Assembly: GCF_040954835.1 (NCBI RefSeq)
Contig: NC_090711.1
Location: 8,873,501-8,937,500, forward strand
Length of the DNA: 64,000 bases
Reading direction: 5' to 3'
Source of the DNA: Lepisosteus oculatus
Taxonomy: Eukaryota; Chordata; Actinopteri; Semionotiformes; Lepisosteidae
Shown: positions 1 through 11,973 of the stretch, piece after piece
How positions within the stretch are numbered: position 1 is the stretch's first letter
Layout: every line of letters begins with the position of its first letter
Made by a program: the position numbers and the translations under genes
Notes under the pieces: generated by a model
The model's database searches: none
What the model saw: only the letters and a program-made list of their open reading frames with translations
What the model was told of the DNA's origin: nothing

Positions 1-3000
1 TGGTTATTCCCTTTGTCTTCCAGTAGTGGATATATCAGACTTATTCATTATACCTTTTTGATTCTGTACATCATTAGGTAAGCAGTTGCAGCCTAGTTAT
101 TTTTTTCCCCCCACAAGGTATGGAGTACCTACCAGGTGGTTAAAAGGGAGTATTCAATCTTTCAGTGAATAAGGCCGTTTGACTGAAGAGTCTACATGTG
201 GGGTTATAGAACAACTTCAAATGTATGTTTATAGAGCTGGTGATTATTAGCTGTGCACTAAGCATTAACATTAAGCTATATTCCTTCCTCATCTTCAAAC
301 AAATCCTCAGGTCTAGTCTCTGCTGTGCAGAGAACTGTACCCACATCTCTGACTTGTGGTGGAATCACTTCAGCTCTGCAGTATCAGTCAACAAACAGGC
401 CTCAAAGGCTCTTTATACTGGTTTAAAGATGGAGGAAAGCTCCTTGCTGCTTTTGGCTTTCCTCTGCATAAGTGGTGACTGTCCACTTCTTAAATATTAT
501 ACTGTGGGCCCGGACCAGTTGTCTGCTTTTGTTTTAATTTTTTTTTCAGGACTTGTTTTTCTGGTTTATGTAGATGTCTTAAAATTGATTCTTACTTTTA
601 TTTACTGTAATAAGACTTCAGGACAGTTATGTCTGCATCCATTCATTTAAAGTCAGTGTTTCATACCTTTTAGTTTTCTCTGTTGGAAAAGAAATGGGTA
701 AGAGCATAACGGAATACCTGAAGTACATCACGTCGTTCTAGGATGCAGACATTGCCCTGCTCGCGTGGGTTTGAAGACCTTGCTTGTGATGCGTTTCGGT
801 TGCCCCGAGCTGTGCGCTTATCGCACTGGGTCTTGTGCAGGCAGAAGGGTATGGGACGTTGGGGGGGGGGGCCTGGTTTATCAGAATGTGCAGGCAGTAT
901 TGTGAGCCAAAACCATGCGCATTTCCCAGAGCAAAGACGGCAGACGTCTGTGGCTCTCACCAGAGAACACGCCTGTGACAACACTATATACCACAGCAGG
1001 AAGGATCAGGGTTGCACAGAAGAGCTCGGTTAGGTTCCCTTCCATCTGAAGAAAATCATGCAAGATGACAATAAGCATTGTCAATGTTTGAGTGTTGTAA
1101 ATACTTCTTACTTTTTCTTGAGACATTTTTTTGCTGAAAGATCACTGTCCTTAAGGTCTCTTTCAGCTGCGAGATATGACAAAAAGTAATGTTCTACAAT
1201 CAGTCTACTGGGTGACTAGGACTTGGGTCAGTATTGTTCAGAACATTAATCTTAAGTGGCATTCATTTGTTCTAAGTTTAGAACATCTTGGGGTGTTAAA
1301 CATTGGCCTAGGAATGACACCAGCGTGGTGTGGAGACACGACACAGAGTATCTGAGGCAATGTCGGGAAGAGATGAATTACAGCAGAGCTCCTTAAGTAA
1401 ATGCTTTGAGGGTTTGACTTTTTTTGGTCCTTTTAGAGGAAGGTCTGAAATGTTTATTCACTGCTGTCTGTTTTAATGCCTTTTATGATGAATTTTCCCC
1501 ATATTCTCCAGCTTGAATTAATGATGTTGGAGACCCTTGATGAACAGGAGGGTCTTCTAGTCCCAGGAGGATTCTGCTGAGTCAGCAGCTAACACGTATG
1601 AGTAAACACCATTGGTGGTTTTGCAGTACGCAGGGCCTGTCTCATCTTGGGGTTCTTTCTTTCTCTTGCGTTTGAGTCATTTTCCTTTGTGACATTCATA
1701 GTTTCCATAGGATACAGAAGAGACAGCTACTGTTGCACATTTCAAGTATTCATAGTGTACACTGGCACCTACTTACACCTAATTGTGCTCAGAAGTAAAA
1801 GCTTTTAAAGGTCACTGTGAAAGGTTTTGCGCTGTTTGCTCTGGACATTGTGAAATAAATTGTAAATTATTTTCTACAGGGGTAAATTCAGCAAGCGACC
1901 AAGTATGTATGGAAGACTAACGTTTATTCAGTATTGCATTTTAGAATTAAATGCTTAATGGCTGTTATTTTGAGAGAATACTTTTTATTTAACCTGTTAA
2001 TTGCATATAGCCATCTGTTTATAGTTATTGAAAATTGCAAGTACTTTTATTTATGTATGCCACAATAAGGGGGTGGAAACGGGTCACACTGGAGGAAGGC
2101 TGAAGCTAATTTGTTCTTCTGCTGTACAGGAACTGGTTCTGCATGGAGGAGTGACAGTATTTGGAGCAAAAAACACAAGTGCTTTCACAAAGGAGATGAG
2201 CTGGGCTTCAGCAGCTGCCTTGTAAAATACTGTGTGCTTTCATAGGGGTTATTGGTGACAATAGGGCCCTAGAGTATGTCTGCTGTCCCCGTAATTGTGT
2301 TGCAATGTGGCAAGCTAAATCTCACATCAACCCCTCCCTTTTTCCAGCTGTCACAAAGAAAAAGAAAAACAAGAACTCGGTTTCAGTGGGGGAAGTGTGT
2401 GGAGGGGGTGTTGTTGTCTGTATGTGCCCAACAGGGCCTCTCTCTCACTCCTCACGAGCTTTGGCTATTTGCAGCCCTTCGTGTCACAGTGCTGTCTCTT
2501 CGACAGTTTGCTCCTGACACCCCCAGGGCTGGATAATGTCAGTGGGCTGGATGCTATCTGTTTCTGCAGGCTCTATATTTAGATGACAGGGCCAGAACTA
2601 CTAGTCCTTGTGAGAATTTTCAGTTCGGTGTTGCCTGGAAAAATCCAACATGGATTAAACAGGGCATTTTTCAAGTTATTGTAGGTGGAATTGATGGAAA
2701 AGCAGATTATCAAACTGTTTTTAGTGGTTTTCTCACACTTGAATTTGTCCCCTGTAGATTCACTCTAATATTACTTTTACTGCATCTAAATGAAAGTGTA
2801 AGATAACTGGACATCGCATTGACTTATAATAAAGCAGTATGACTGAATGTCCTACCATATATACATTGCCTTGTATTATGAATAAGTGCACTTTGATGTT
2901 AAAATGGTAATTTGTGGATAATTTTCCTTAACTATTTCAGTTTTGTAAAAACAAGGTCACTATTTGCTTTTGTTTTTAACAGTCAGTATGTAAGTGTTGT

Positions 3001-4954
3001 TACTCTTTAGCTTCATACTGTATTGCAAGAGTGCCTGGAGTCTGGAGATCTGTTATTTGATCTCTCTGTGTCTGCAACAATTAGTGTCTGGGGGCCAAGG
3101 CAGTGAACCATAATCGGCAGCTATGGGAATAAGTAATATGTTTTATTTTTTGTGCACTATAGTTTTAAAATAGTTTTTCTGTGTGGATACATCTGTATCG
3201 GAATAAACTACAGCTTGGAATGATCACTACCAATCATTTCTTTTAGCATGTATGTGGTGTTTTTTGTTGAGGATTAAAATCATTCTGCGAGGCATTCAAT
3301 GCGCAATGTTCTCATTACACTGTGTAGGATGGCTTTAACCCTCTCTGGACAAAACATGCAAGATTGTTCAGGTGCTCAAGATGATAATCTGTTAGGGTTA
3401 GAGTAATGGTTTCAAGCAAGAGTCTAAAAAACGGAGAAAGCCTGTTTAAAACTTTATTTGAGTCTTTGGAGGTAATCTGGGAGGGGATAGGCTCCAGCAG
3501 TTAGTTTTGAATAAGAGCTGCAGAGCCCTGATAAACATTGCTCCAGTCTCCCTCCCCCATGTAAGTGAAAAACAACTTGTCCAGTTCACGACTCACTCCC
3601 TGCAGTGCCACTGGGGGGTTCTTTTGGGTTGATTCTTTTCCTGATTTCCTTATCTCCCCTCTGCACTTAGCCCAGAGTCCCACCCACCCTCCTCTTGCCC
3701 CCTGACAGAGCCCCTATCTTCTCCGTGGGCTTGCTCCCCCAACGTGACACATACGCACATACATGTAGAAACTGTTCATCCACATGTTTGTAGGCTATAG
3801 TGCTGTGCAAGCGTTGCTTATCCACGAGCCAAAACACTGCAGTCCTCACTCACGGGCCTGGATGCGTATTATAACTTGGTCTGATGTGATACTGTTTTAT
3901 TTTTTCATCTTGGTAAAGTTTTGAGTATTACAGAGTGTAGAATTCATGCCACTGAGCCTTTAAACAGTTTGCTATTTAATCAACAAACTAGACAGTCAAT
4001 CTCAGTACAAAGTCATAAGACGTGTTCATTGGGTTTTTAAAGTGTAAACCCACCGTCACTACATACATAGTCAATGCATTTTCTTTAAGTAGTACAGCTT
4101 AAAAACTTCTCCTTGGTATTAAATTCCTGTATGTTTGGTAATTAAAGTACTACTATACTGTTGCAAAGAGCTTTCAGTGAACTCGCACTTTAAGAACAAG
4201 ATGCTATCAGAATTAAGCACGTAACTCCCCACAAATATAAACATCCTAAATTATTCAAGTCAGCTTTGTGTAGATGGAACAAAAAACAAATATAGTTAAA
4301 TTAAACTGCTTTGATGTGATGATAGCTTCTTTCACTTCTATTCAATTCAGTTCTCTTTTAGTCACAATACACAAAAATAGTCGTTAATGTAGCTGAAGGG
4401 TGGTGTATTGACTTCCTTTTAAAGTGTCTGATTGGAAAGCTGTTTTCAATGTAGTTACAGCTCTTCTCGTTAAGAGACATTTGTTCTATGTGTAAAGTTC
4501 AAAAAGTGACAAGTGGAGAGTTTTTTGCAGTCTTTTTGTTTTTGTGCCTACCAGTGTCTCAGTATTGCAAAAGACCTTGCAGTCTTTAGCACTTTTTAAA
4601 GTGATAAAACTTTATACACTGAGATCACTAGAAATAATATTATATATGTACTGTATATGTTGTAGGAATGTAAGTATTAATTGGCTCTGGCCATTTCACT
4701 GCCAGCCTGTGTAAATAGACTTATAATTCCACTTTGTGTTTATAAAGCTGTAACTTTCTATACACACAGCAGAATTAGAGGTCTGCCTAGATGGTTCTGT
4801 TTTCTAGTGTGAAATGGCCAAGGCAAATTAATGTTCACATTCCCTTAAGTTATGGGGACCACTCTTAAAAGACCATAACACTGAAAGGTGTTCCTTATAA
4901 GGTTTTAAGGTGTATTTACTGTATTTGTATGAATTCCCAAATTGGTAGAATCAC
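1..4954. other. Intergenic stretch without a recognisable gene
   Basis: No frame here resembles a known protein and none has a convincing set of splice sites. Canonical AATAAA signals on the plus strand lie at 1854-1859, 2828-2833 and 3202-3207. The stretch could therefore be the 3' untranslated region of a plus-strand gene whose coding part lies left of the window, but that is inference. A run of 11 G occupies 861-871. The open frame at 225-650 (141 codons) looks like a chance frame: it has low-complexity hydrophobic stretches and no family match. Confidence 0.45.
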
Positions 4955-5165
4955 TCTATATCACTCTGCAACCCACTGAAGGTATGCAGGTGTGAGCCTG
5001 GCCAGTACCTGGAAGGTTGCTGTTGGAAGAGGTGTTAGTGGGACCGGTAGGGGTGCTCACCCTGTGGTCTGTGTGGGTCCTAATGCCCCAGTATAGTGGT
5101 GGGGACACCGTAACATTCTGGAACTGGAGAAACACCATCTATGTTCATACCATCAATGCATAACA
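4955..5165 (+). repeat. 5S rRNA-derived SINE (SINE3-like), truncated, plus orientation
   Basis: The start resembles 5S rRNA: the 'TATCACTCTGCAAC' block and 'GTGAGCCTGGCCAGTACCTGG' correspond to the 5S 'CCATACCACCCTGAAC' and 'GCCTGGTTAGTACTTGG' promoter segments. The body ('GAGGTGTTAGTGGGACC', 'GTCCTAATGCCCCAGTATAG') matches, in reverse, the longer copy at 5481-6060. This copy lacks the 'ATGGGAGACC' part of the internal promoter and stops after about 210 bp, so it is internally deleted and 3' truncated. It forms an inverted pair with its neighbour about 320 bp away. Confidence 0.75.
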
Positions 5166-5480
5166 GGGCCCAGGTTTGATAGGCGGGGCATCAACATCAG
5201 AACTGTGACATTTTCATCTTGCACGGAATCCGCCTTAGCACAAGCAGAGTGAGGATGCAGTTGTCCTGCTGGGAGTGTTGAAACATGGGGAGGAGTGCCC
5301 AGAAAAGGCAGCAGTGAAATCCCTGGACTCTTTCAGTGCAGAGCTGTTCAGCCAGGTTATCATCAATCATTACAGGAGGAGTTCTGTAGCAACTAGACTC
5401 TCCTGCCCAGAACAGGACTCTGCAACCTTCTCATTGAATGGTCTGTTAAGCACAACAATTACAGTATTGTTCTGCGCATT

Positions 5481-6065
5481 TAATAATAATTGCTTACACT
5501 TATATAGCGCTTTTTCTGGACACTCCACTCAAAGCACTTTACAGGTAACGGGGACTCCCCTCCACCACCACCAGTGTACAGCATCCACCTGGATGATGCG
5601 ACGGCAGCCATAGTGCACCAGAATGCTCACCACACATCAGCTATCAGGGGCGAAGAGAGCAGAGGTTTGAAGCCAATTCATAAAGGGGGATTATTAGGAG
5701 GCCATGATTGATAAAGGCCAATGGGAAATTTAGCCAGGACGCCGGGGTTACACCCCTACTCTTTTCGAGAAACGCCATGGGATTTTTAATGACCACAGAG
5801 TCAGGACCTCGGTTTTACATCTCATCCGAAGGACGGCGCCGGTTTACAGTATAGTGTCCCCATCACTACACTGGGGCATTAGGACCCACATGAGCTGCAG
5901 GGTCACCACCCCCTGCTGGCCCCACTAACACCTCTTCCAGCAGCAACCTTAGTTTTTCCCAGGAGGTCTCCCATCCAGGTACTGACCAGGCTCACACCTG
6001 CTGAGCTTCAGTGGGTTGTCAGTTGTGAGTTGCAGGGTGATATGGCTGCTGGTGGCTGCTGTACC
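5481..6065 (-). repeat. 5S rRNA-derived SINE (SINE3-like), near full length, minus orientation
   Basis: Read on the minus strand it opens with a 5S rRNA-like head: 'CCATATCACCCTG', then 'GAAGCTCAGCAGG', 'GCCTGGTCAGTACCTGG' and 'ATGGGAGACCTCCTGGGAA'. These are the A-box, intermediate and C-box regions of the 5S internal polymerase III promoter. A body of about 450 bp follows and ends in 'GCGCTATATAAGTGTAAGC' plus a short ATT-repeat tail at 5481-5492, as expected of a LINE-mobilised SINE. The 5S similarity is visible directly. The SINE3 class name is from knowledge of 5S-headed fish SINEs. It carries no protein-coding content. Confidence 0.85.
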
Positions 6066-9000
6066 ATTTGTGGTACAGGCCCTGATGAGGGTGAGTTGTG
6101 TAAGACTTTAATTGACTGCTAAAGGCCACTTACTTCTACTGCTGGTAAGTTCACCCAAGGTGTTGCTCTCTTGATAAGTAAAGCATGTCTGTTCCTTTCT
6201 GTTTTTTTTTGGTCCTTCTTGACTTTCAAATGGCTCGACATTCAGTAGTTAAAGCACTTTGTCACCTGTGCCCAATCACCTCTCTCACGAGTTGATTTAT
6301 TTTGGATGGAACAATCCCAATGACTGAAGTGCAGGGTTCCACACATCACCTGGACTAGACACGTTGCACAACTGCCGGAAAAATCATTTGAGACGAACAA
6401 CTTGGGTTTTCTGTCATGCAGAGTTTGTAAAACATTGTATATCTTATAGTTGTTGCAAATGTTTATGCTGGGAAACATTTGACACTTGCATGAAATGCGT
6501 GTTATGTTCAGTTTTGGTTGTGTACCAATACAAAGCTGAAGCGGGAAAGCCCTGGTAGAAACGGAGTTGCACTTGACAAGTCCTATTCTCGCTGTGACTC
6601 AGTGCTGCAGCTGTCTGCCTGTGAGGCACTATGATGTGTACACATGTGGTTGTCTCTTACTGGATTGAACTCGTCTGCTGCCACTTAGACCTAGACAGTA
6701 TGGGAAATGGCAGGCAGACCACAGAACCTTGTGTATTGAAGGAGAATACGAGCCGACAGCTGAAGTGGTCCGTTTCTGTTACAGGGACTATGACGAGCAG
6801 TGTTAATATGCGTTTTCATTTAATGTCTTTTTCAGCCTGACCTTTTTTAGTGTACTAAAGCACCCTATCCTTCTTTATCTTCCTCCACTGATGACCAAAT
6901 AATAATGTTGACTGAATGTGTAGGTGATTGGACCGATTGATGAATTGACTGAACCAGATCAGTCTGAAATTGAGACATGAAAGAGACTTAAACAAACAAG
7001 TTAATCCCAGAGTCCAATGTGCACTGCCTGTACCTTGTGGAATTAGCAACCTGCAATAAACTGGAGGTTTTGCAGGGGTGAATATAGATGGGTATTTTTT
7101 GAAGAAAGAAAGGTAAATAAAGGCTTGATGCAGGAGTGTTCTCTTTGTGTGAAACATGTAGCAGCCTGCCTGCTGAGCCTTAACGCTATAGAGTTTTAGA
7201 CTCACCTCTATATACACAGGTGACTACTGGGCTCCCTGCTGTTTGTCAAACAGTGCTGATATTTATTTATACCCACAGCAGAGCCACACTTCAGCCCTTC
7301 AGAGAGTTCTCTGCAAATGACCAGAAGAAGCTTCTGTTACTGTTTGCAAGACGGCCATCATATCACCTAGGGAATGTAACGGTACATATTCATGAATCAA
7401 AACAAAAATGTTTGCTTTTACACAGGCGGCAACCAGGATCGTTAAGTGATTCAGGTGCTACAGTTTGTACAGATTAATGACTTTGGTCTCAGCCTTCCCA
7501 TACTTTTGCACTTGCTCTAACATTGCAGCTGCTGAACTAATATCTTTCATGTATCTTGAGTTTTAGTTAATGTAAATAAATTGTTCCTGCCGCACCTGCA
7601 CTAGAAGGTTCTAAATTGTGAGTGAAAATGAACCGACAGGGTTTGTGTGTATGTAAAATAGTGTATATTTTCTTACTGTGTGCTACCGCAATGCCCTGAA
7701 GTAAAATCTGAATTAATGTTAGATTAACAATGCTGAGCTGTCTAGTGCAAAACACATTCTTCATAATGTGCCAATGGACTCTGACCTTTCCCTCTTATTT
7801 GAGGCACCAGCGAAATAAAAATGGCCTTTTAATGTCATGCTGAAAATAATTTGGAATATGCTGTTTTTTTTTTTGCAGTAAACAATAGACAGACATGTAC
7901 ACAGTCACTGTATTCTGGAGCATGTCATTAAAATGCCAAGCCTCTTAGCTGTGTGACGATGTGACAAGTGGCAGGCAGGCTGTGCAGGTTCACATTAGTA
8001 GATAGGAATCCCCAAGTGTGCCTGCCTCTGTATCTCTGATGCTTAAAAATAACGGTGAACAGGAGACTGAAGCTTTACAGGCAATTACATTTTACAATTT
8101 GGCTTGCAGCATACTCATTAGACTTTTCACAAGTGTGAGGAATCTGTGTGTATACTGTATATAATATATTGTTGCAAAAAAATAAAATCTGCAACTGACT
8201 GGTGGGATTAGTCAATAAATAATCATAACCCCCAACTTGTAAGGATTTCTCCAAGAATATACCCAAGCGGCTGGTATAATTAAGGGCATGTGAAGTCTTG
8301 TCTGGCACAGCTTTGGTGAAAAGAGTAATAATTCAGGCACACTTGGTTGAAGAAATGTTTATTAAAAATGACGGTGACACACACTACAATACACAGCAGC
8401 ACACAAGTCACTGTATTTACAAGTTTACAAAAAAGGAGTTTCAGAGACCTAAGTGTAGATAGCCAGGAAAAACCTTAGACTGCTACCAAGTATTTGACTT
8501 TTGCATAATGCCTATAGAGGCCAAAATAAGAGAGAGGCTGCCTTGTAAAGAAATGCGATACAGCCTGCAGTTAATCTCTCTCTGCAAACCCGGACACCAA
8601 CAAAATAAATGGGAGCCTATCTCCCTATTCTAAAACTGCACACAAAAGCAGGAATGGTGGTTTCTAACCTAGTATACTTCACTTAGGAAATTCAAGTTCC
8701 CTAAAAACACAGAATAAACCAGCTCTCTTTAACAAGGTACAGATGCGTATCTCCAATTGGATTCTTTTCTGATGATCCTGAAGTAGGGACTCTCGCCTGG
8801 CACAAGCTTCAAATTCTGTCTGTTCCAGTCCCCTCCTGTGGTCTGATCTTCTATTTCACCTCTTTACTCTTTCCCCTCTTTTCCTTTTTTTTTCTCTTCT
8901 CTGTCTTCATCTGATCTTATGGTGTCTTGCAGAATTGTTGATTGACACTTAATCATTTACCCAGAACATAATTAACTGAGGTAAACCAGAAGACTCTTTT

Positions 9001-9762
9001 GATCAGTGTTTTTCACACCCAGCACAATTAAGCCTGTAACAATATAATATATATATATCCTTACCAAAATATTAAAGGATTTCCTTAATAATAGGGAAGT
9101 ACACCTCCAAGAACAATTACAATTGGAACCTATTGTGTCATTACTTCCACTGATCAAAGATGTCAATGGATATAAGAGACCACTAAGACAACAGCAGTTC
9201 TGCATAAGATGTGGCTAACCGTTCAGTAGCTGAACTGCAGTTCCTGTTGCTTTTTATCAGCTTACCCCATCTCTAAATCTTTCAGTCTCAGCTGACATAT
9301 TAGTCAGATCTGCTGTTTCTCTCTGTGGCTAGCCAGCAGTTGTGAAGTCTCAGCAGACAACCCTGCAGTGGCAAGATCCCCCGATCAACCACTGAAATAT
9401 GCACCTGTAGTTTGAATACTGTCGTGCACTGGCCAGTGGGATCTATCTGGGATCTGATAGCGGTGCTACACGAGTAGAGTAACATAATTCATTCAGACTC
9501 TGAATGTTAGCTCTGCTTTTTCGTGCTGTGCCATTTGCACCTGTTTGTATTCATGGTGGTCATACTATGTGGTGAGCTCTTTTTGGGGGTGCCCGTCTTG
9601 ACGGTACTTTGCTCGTATCACATGGGCTATGACGTTGGGGAGTTCACAATACATTCCATTGCAGTCACATACAGTTGAATACATTTCATTCTTTAGTAAG
9701 CCTTGTAAGTCTCATGTCAGTGTTGTATTTCTAAATTGTGTATATGTATACATATATACTGT
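6066..9762. other. Intergenic stretch without a recognisable gene
   Basis: I find no host exon here. The open frame at 6855-7217 (minus, 120 codons) matches no family I know and has no splice context. A pyrimidine-rich tract runs over about 8845-8908. The minus-strand sequence around 8290-8370 has AATAAA followed about 30 bases later by 'TTACTCTTTTCACCAA', a motif seen again near 58.05 kb. Confidence 0.4.
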
Positions 9763-9966
9763 AGTTCAGGTGGGTAGCTGCGTCAGCAAGCATAGGCTGC
9801 AAAGGGACAAGTAATAGGTTTGTTCCAGGCTGAAAAGAGAAGAAAACGCGTTTCGGCTGTGGAGCCTTCTTCGGGTGTGAGTGGGCCCAAAGAAGGCTCC
9901 ACTGCCAAAACATTGTGTTTTCTTTCTTCTCTTTTCAGCCTGGAATAAACCTATTACTTATTCATA
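9763..9966 (+). repeat. Fold-back retroposon, long form (copy 1 of family A)
   Basis: A head beginning AGTTCAGGTGGGTAGCTGC (9763-9800) is followed by a unit containing 'ACAAGTAATAGGTTTGTTCC'. Then comes a large inverted repeat: the arm 'GGCTGAAAAGAGAAG..AAAACGCGTTTCGGCTGTGGAGCC' (about 9828-9867) is mirrored by 'GGCTCCACTGCCAAAACA..CTTCTCTTTTCAGCC' (about 9894-9940). It ends with the reverse of the unit (GGAATAAACCTATTACTT). The same head and unit recur at 29461-29582, and the unit alone at 11933-11962. Flanking duplications are not clear for this copy. The class is uncertain: the variable target duplications of its relatives point to retroposition. Confidence 0.75.
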
Positions 9967-11921
9967 TAAATGTATATAAAGGGACTGATTATTTTAGTTA
10001 TTTTATTAGATTCTCAGAGATACCCTAACCAGTGTGGGGGTTGTCGGCACTATAAAACCATCCGCACTATGAGTTTTTTGGTTCTTCCGAGGACAAGTGT
10101 CAGTTTCGAGTTCTAATGGTCGAGGATTGTGTGATCTCAAATCATCATATGGGATGCCTTGGTCACAACTGGCCTTCTCCCACATATTCTTCAGATCAGG
10201 GTTTTTTTTTTGGAGGATGTAGTGCGGCTTACAAGCACATGGCGCAGAAATAACACACAGACAGAAGAAGATGTGCAAAGTGAAAAATCCAGAGTCAAAA
10301 AGGTTATTGTAGAACTACTCTTGCCTGCGAAAGAATTGGTCATCATAACATCGTTGACAACATCGACGGGACACAAAACAAAAATGCTTTAAAAATAAGA
10401 AAGCTTGCAGTCTTGCATTTTAATGGCTGACGAAAAAAAATATACATTACTGCTAATGGTGCAATTGTGCTAGGACCTACTGGACCAGTGATCAAGTGGT
10501 TACTGAAGATGGATGAAGGCTAGTTATATAAATCTTAAATATTTCTTTAGAGTGCATCTCAGCTAAAACAAAATCTTGAAAACTGTTTTGCATTCATAAA
10601 CCTTTACCAGTGTATATAATGATTATACAGTTTATAGACCATTCTATATTTACATGCGCTGTAAGTTAGCAAGTAAAGTGAATTCGCTTTCAACGTTTGA
10701 CTTTAAGCTGCAGAGCCATGTTGACAATGAGCTCCAAGAGGCAGTCCAGGAGACTAAGAGGCATAAACGTGCTTTTTTCACAAAGGCATCCAAAACTTTG
10801 TGAAAAGGCTGCGAACAGTTGGATATTCAAGGGACACATTCTGTAAACTAAATCGTTCTTCCTCATCTGTCAGGTGTGTTTGGTGAATACTTCACAAAGC
10901 TCACTTATTTGCATACCTTGATATATGCACTCCTAGTATATAGAGTTTATAAATGACCAATCTGCTAGTCATCTAGTTCCCCATGTGCCCTGCTGCCAGT
11001 CCCATAATAGGAAATGGAAAGAATGCCTTGCTGAGGACTTCATGCCTTAAAAAGAAAAATCAAGGAGCCATGACAGTGAAAGCACAGTGGGTAAAGGAAA
11101 TCGTGCCAAAATCCATTCCTTCCCAAAGTTCAGATTAATGCCCTAGCTTCCTAAGAGCTTCTCTCCTACTGAAGCCACAGCAGCTAGGCACTGCGCAGTG
11201 TTTTCCCTGACAGCTGTGTAAAAGCATTTCACACTTCTCTTTAAAGAGCCTGTGCTCTTGTTAACGGGGATAGGCATTTAGCAGAGCCAAGCAGCGTTGG
11301 GTGGGCACTTTTCTATCTATGGTAAGCTACTGGGAGAGTTTCTCTGAAACCACATATTCAGCCCAGGGTACCCTGCCCTTGTGCTTGTGTCTTCACAGGG
11401 TTCCTGTGATCACAGGGAGTTCGATCTGGGGCTGGCTCTGTTTGCAGGAGTACAGGGCAGGGAGTTAACAGGAGGCTCTGTTCATAAGGTTTCACTTGTA
11501 AGCTTGTCAGGCCATGGCACTTAAGAAGAGGAAATTTGGAGTCGTTAAAGAGAGCTGTTAAACAACTGTAAAACCTTCCTTGTGGGCAGAGCTGCAGGGT
11601 GTCAATCTCTGGTGTAGTGATAGAGCAGCCCAGTGGGCTAGCTTTGTTCCCGAAAAGTTACAGCAAATTCACTGTTTATATCTTACGGTGAGGAAGTACA
11701 ATCACAAAGCAGGTTTTATGGCCTTGTGCAGCAGAGAAAGACTTGTTTTTTAAGAACATTGGCATAATGTGACAATCTGTGGTAGAGAATCATGGATAAA
11801 CTCTCAGTTTAAGTTCATGGAACTCAAGGCATTCTTATGTATATGTGTGCATTTAAATTCACTCATTCAATTTATATATATTTAAATATTTTTTAGTAAG
11901 TACAGATGTGGGAACACAACA
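9967..11921. other. Intergenic stretch without a recognisable gene
   Basis: AT-rich single-copy-looking DNA. The overlapping short frames near 10.0-10.4 kb on both strands are shadows of each other and have no family signature. Confidence 0.4.
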
Positions 11922-11973
11922 GTGTCTTTGTAAAGGAACAAGTAATAGGTTTATTCCATGCTGTGTCTTTGTA
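11922..11973 (+). repeat. Minimal family A insertion with 11-bp target duplication
   Basis: A 30-bp insert (11933-11962) is the unit found in the copies at 9763 and 29461: it contains 'AACAAGTAATAGGTTTATTC' and ends CCATGCT. It is flanked by perfect direct repeats GTGTCTTTGTA at 11922-11932 and 11963-11973, as expected for a target-site duplication. The head and fold-back arm are missing, so this looks like an end-only integration of the family. Confidence 0.75.

Noticed and set aside
225..650. 141-codon open frame, plus strand
   Set aside because: Hydrophobic, low-information translation with no family signature, no splice context and no start context. Chance frame in AT-rich DNA.
861..871. 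G run as possible G-quadruplex
   Set aside because: A single run, without the three further runs close by needed for a standard intramolecular quadruplex.
6855..7217. 120-codon open frame, minus strand
   Set aside because: No domain or homologue recognised, no flanking splice pattern.
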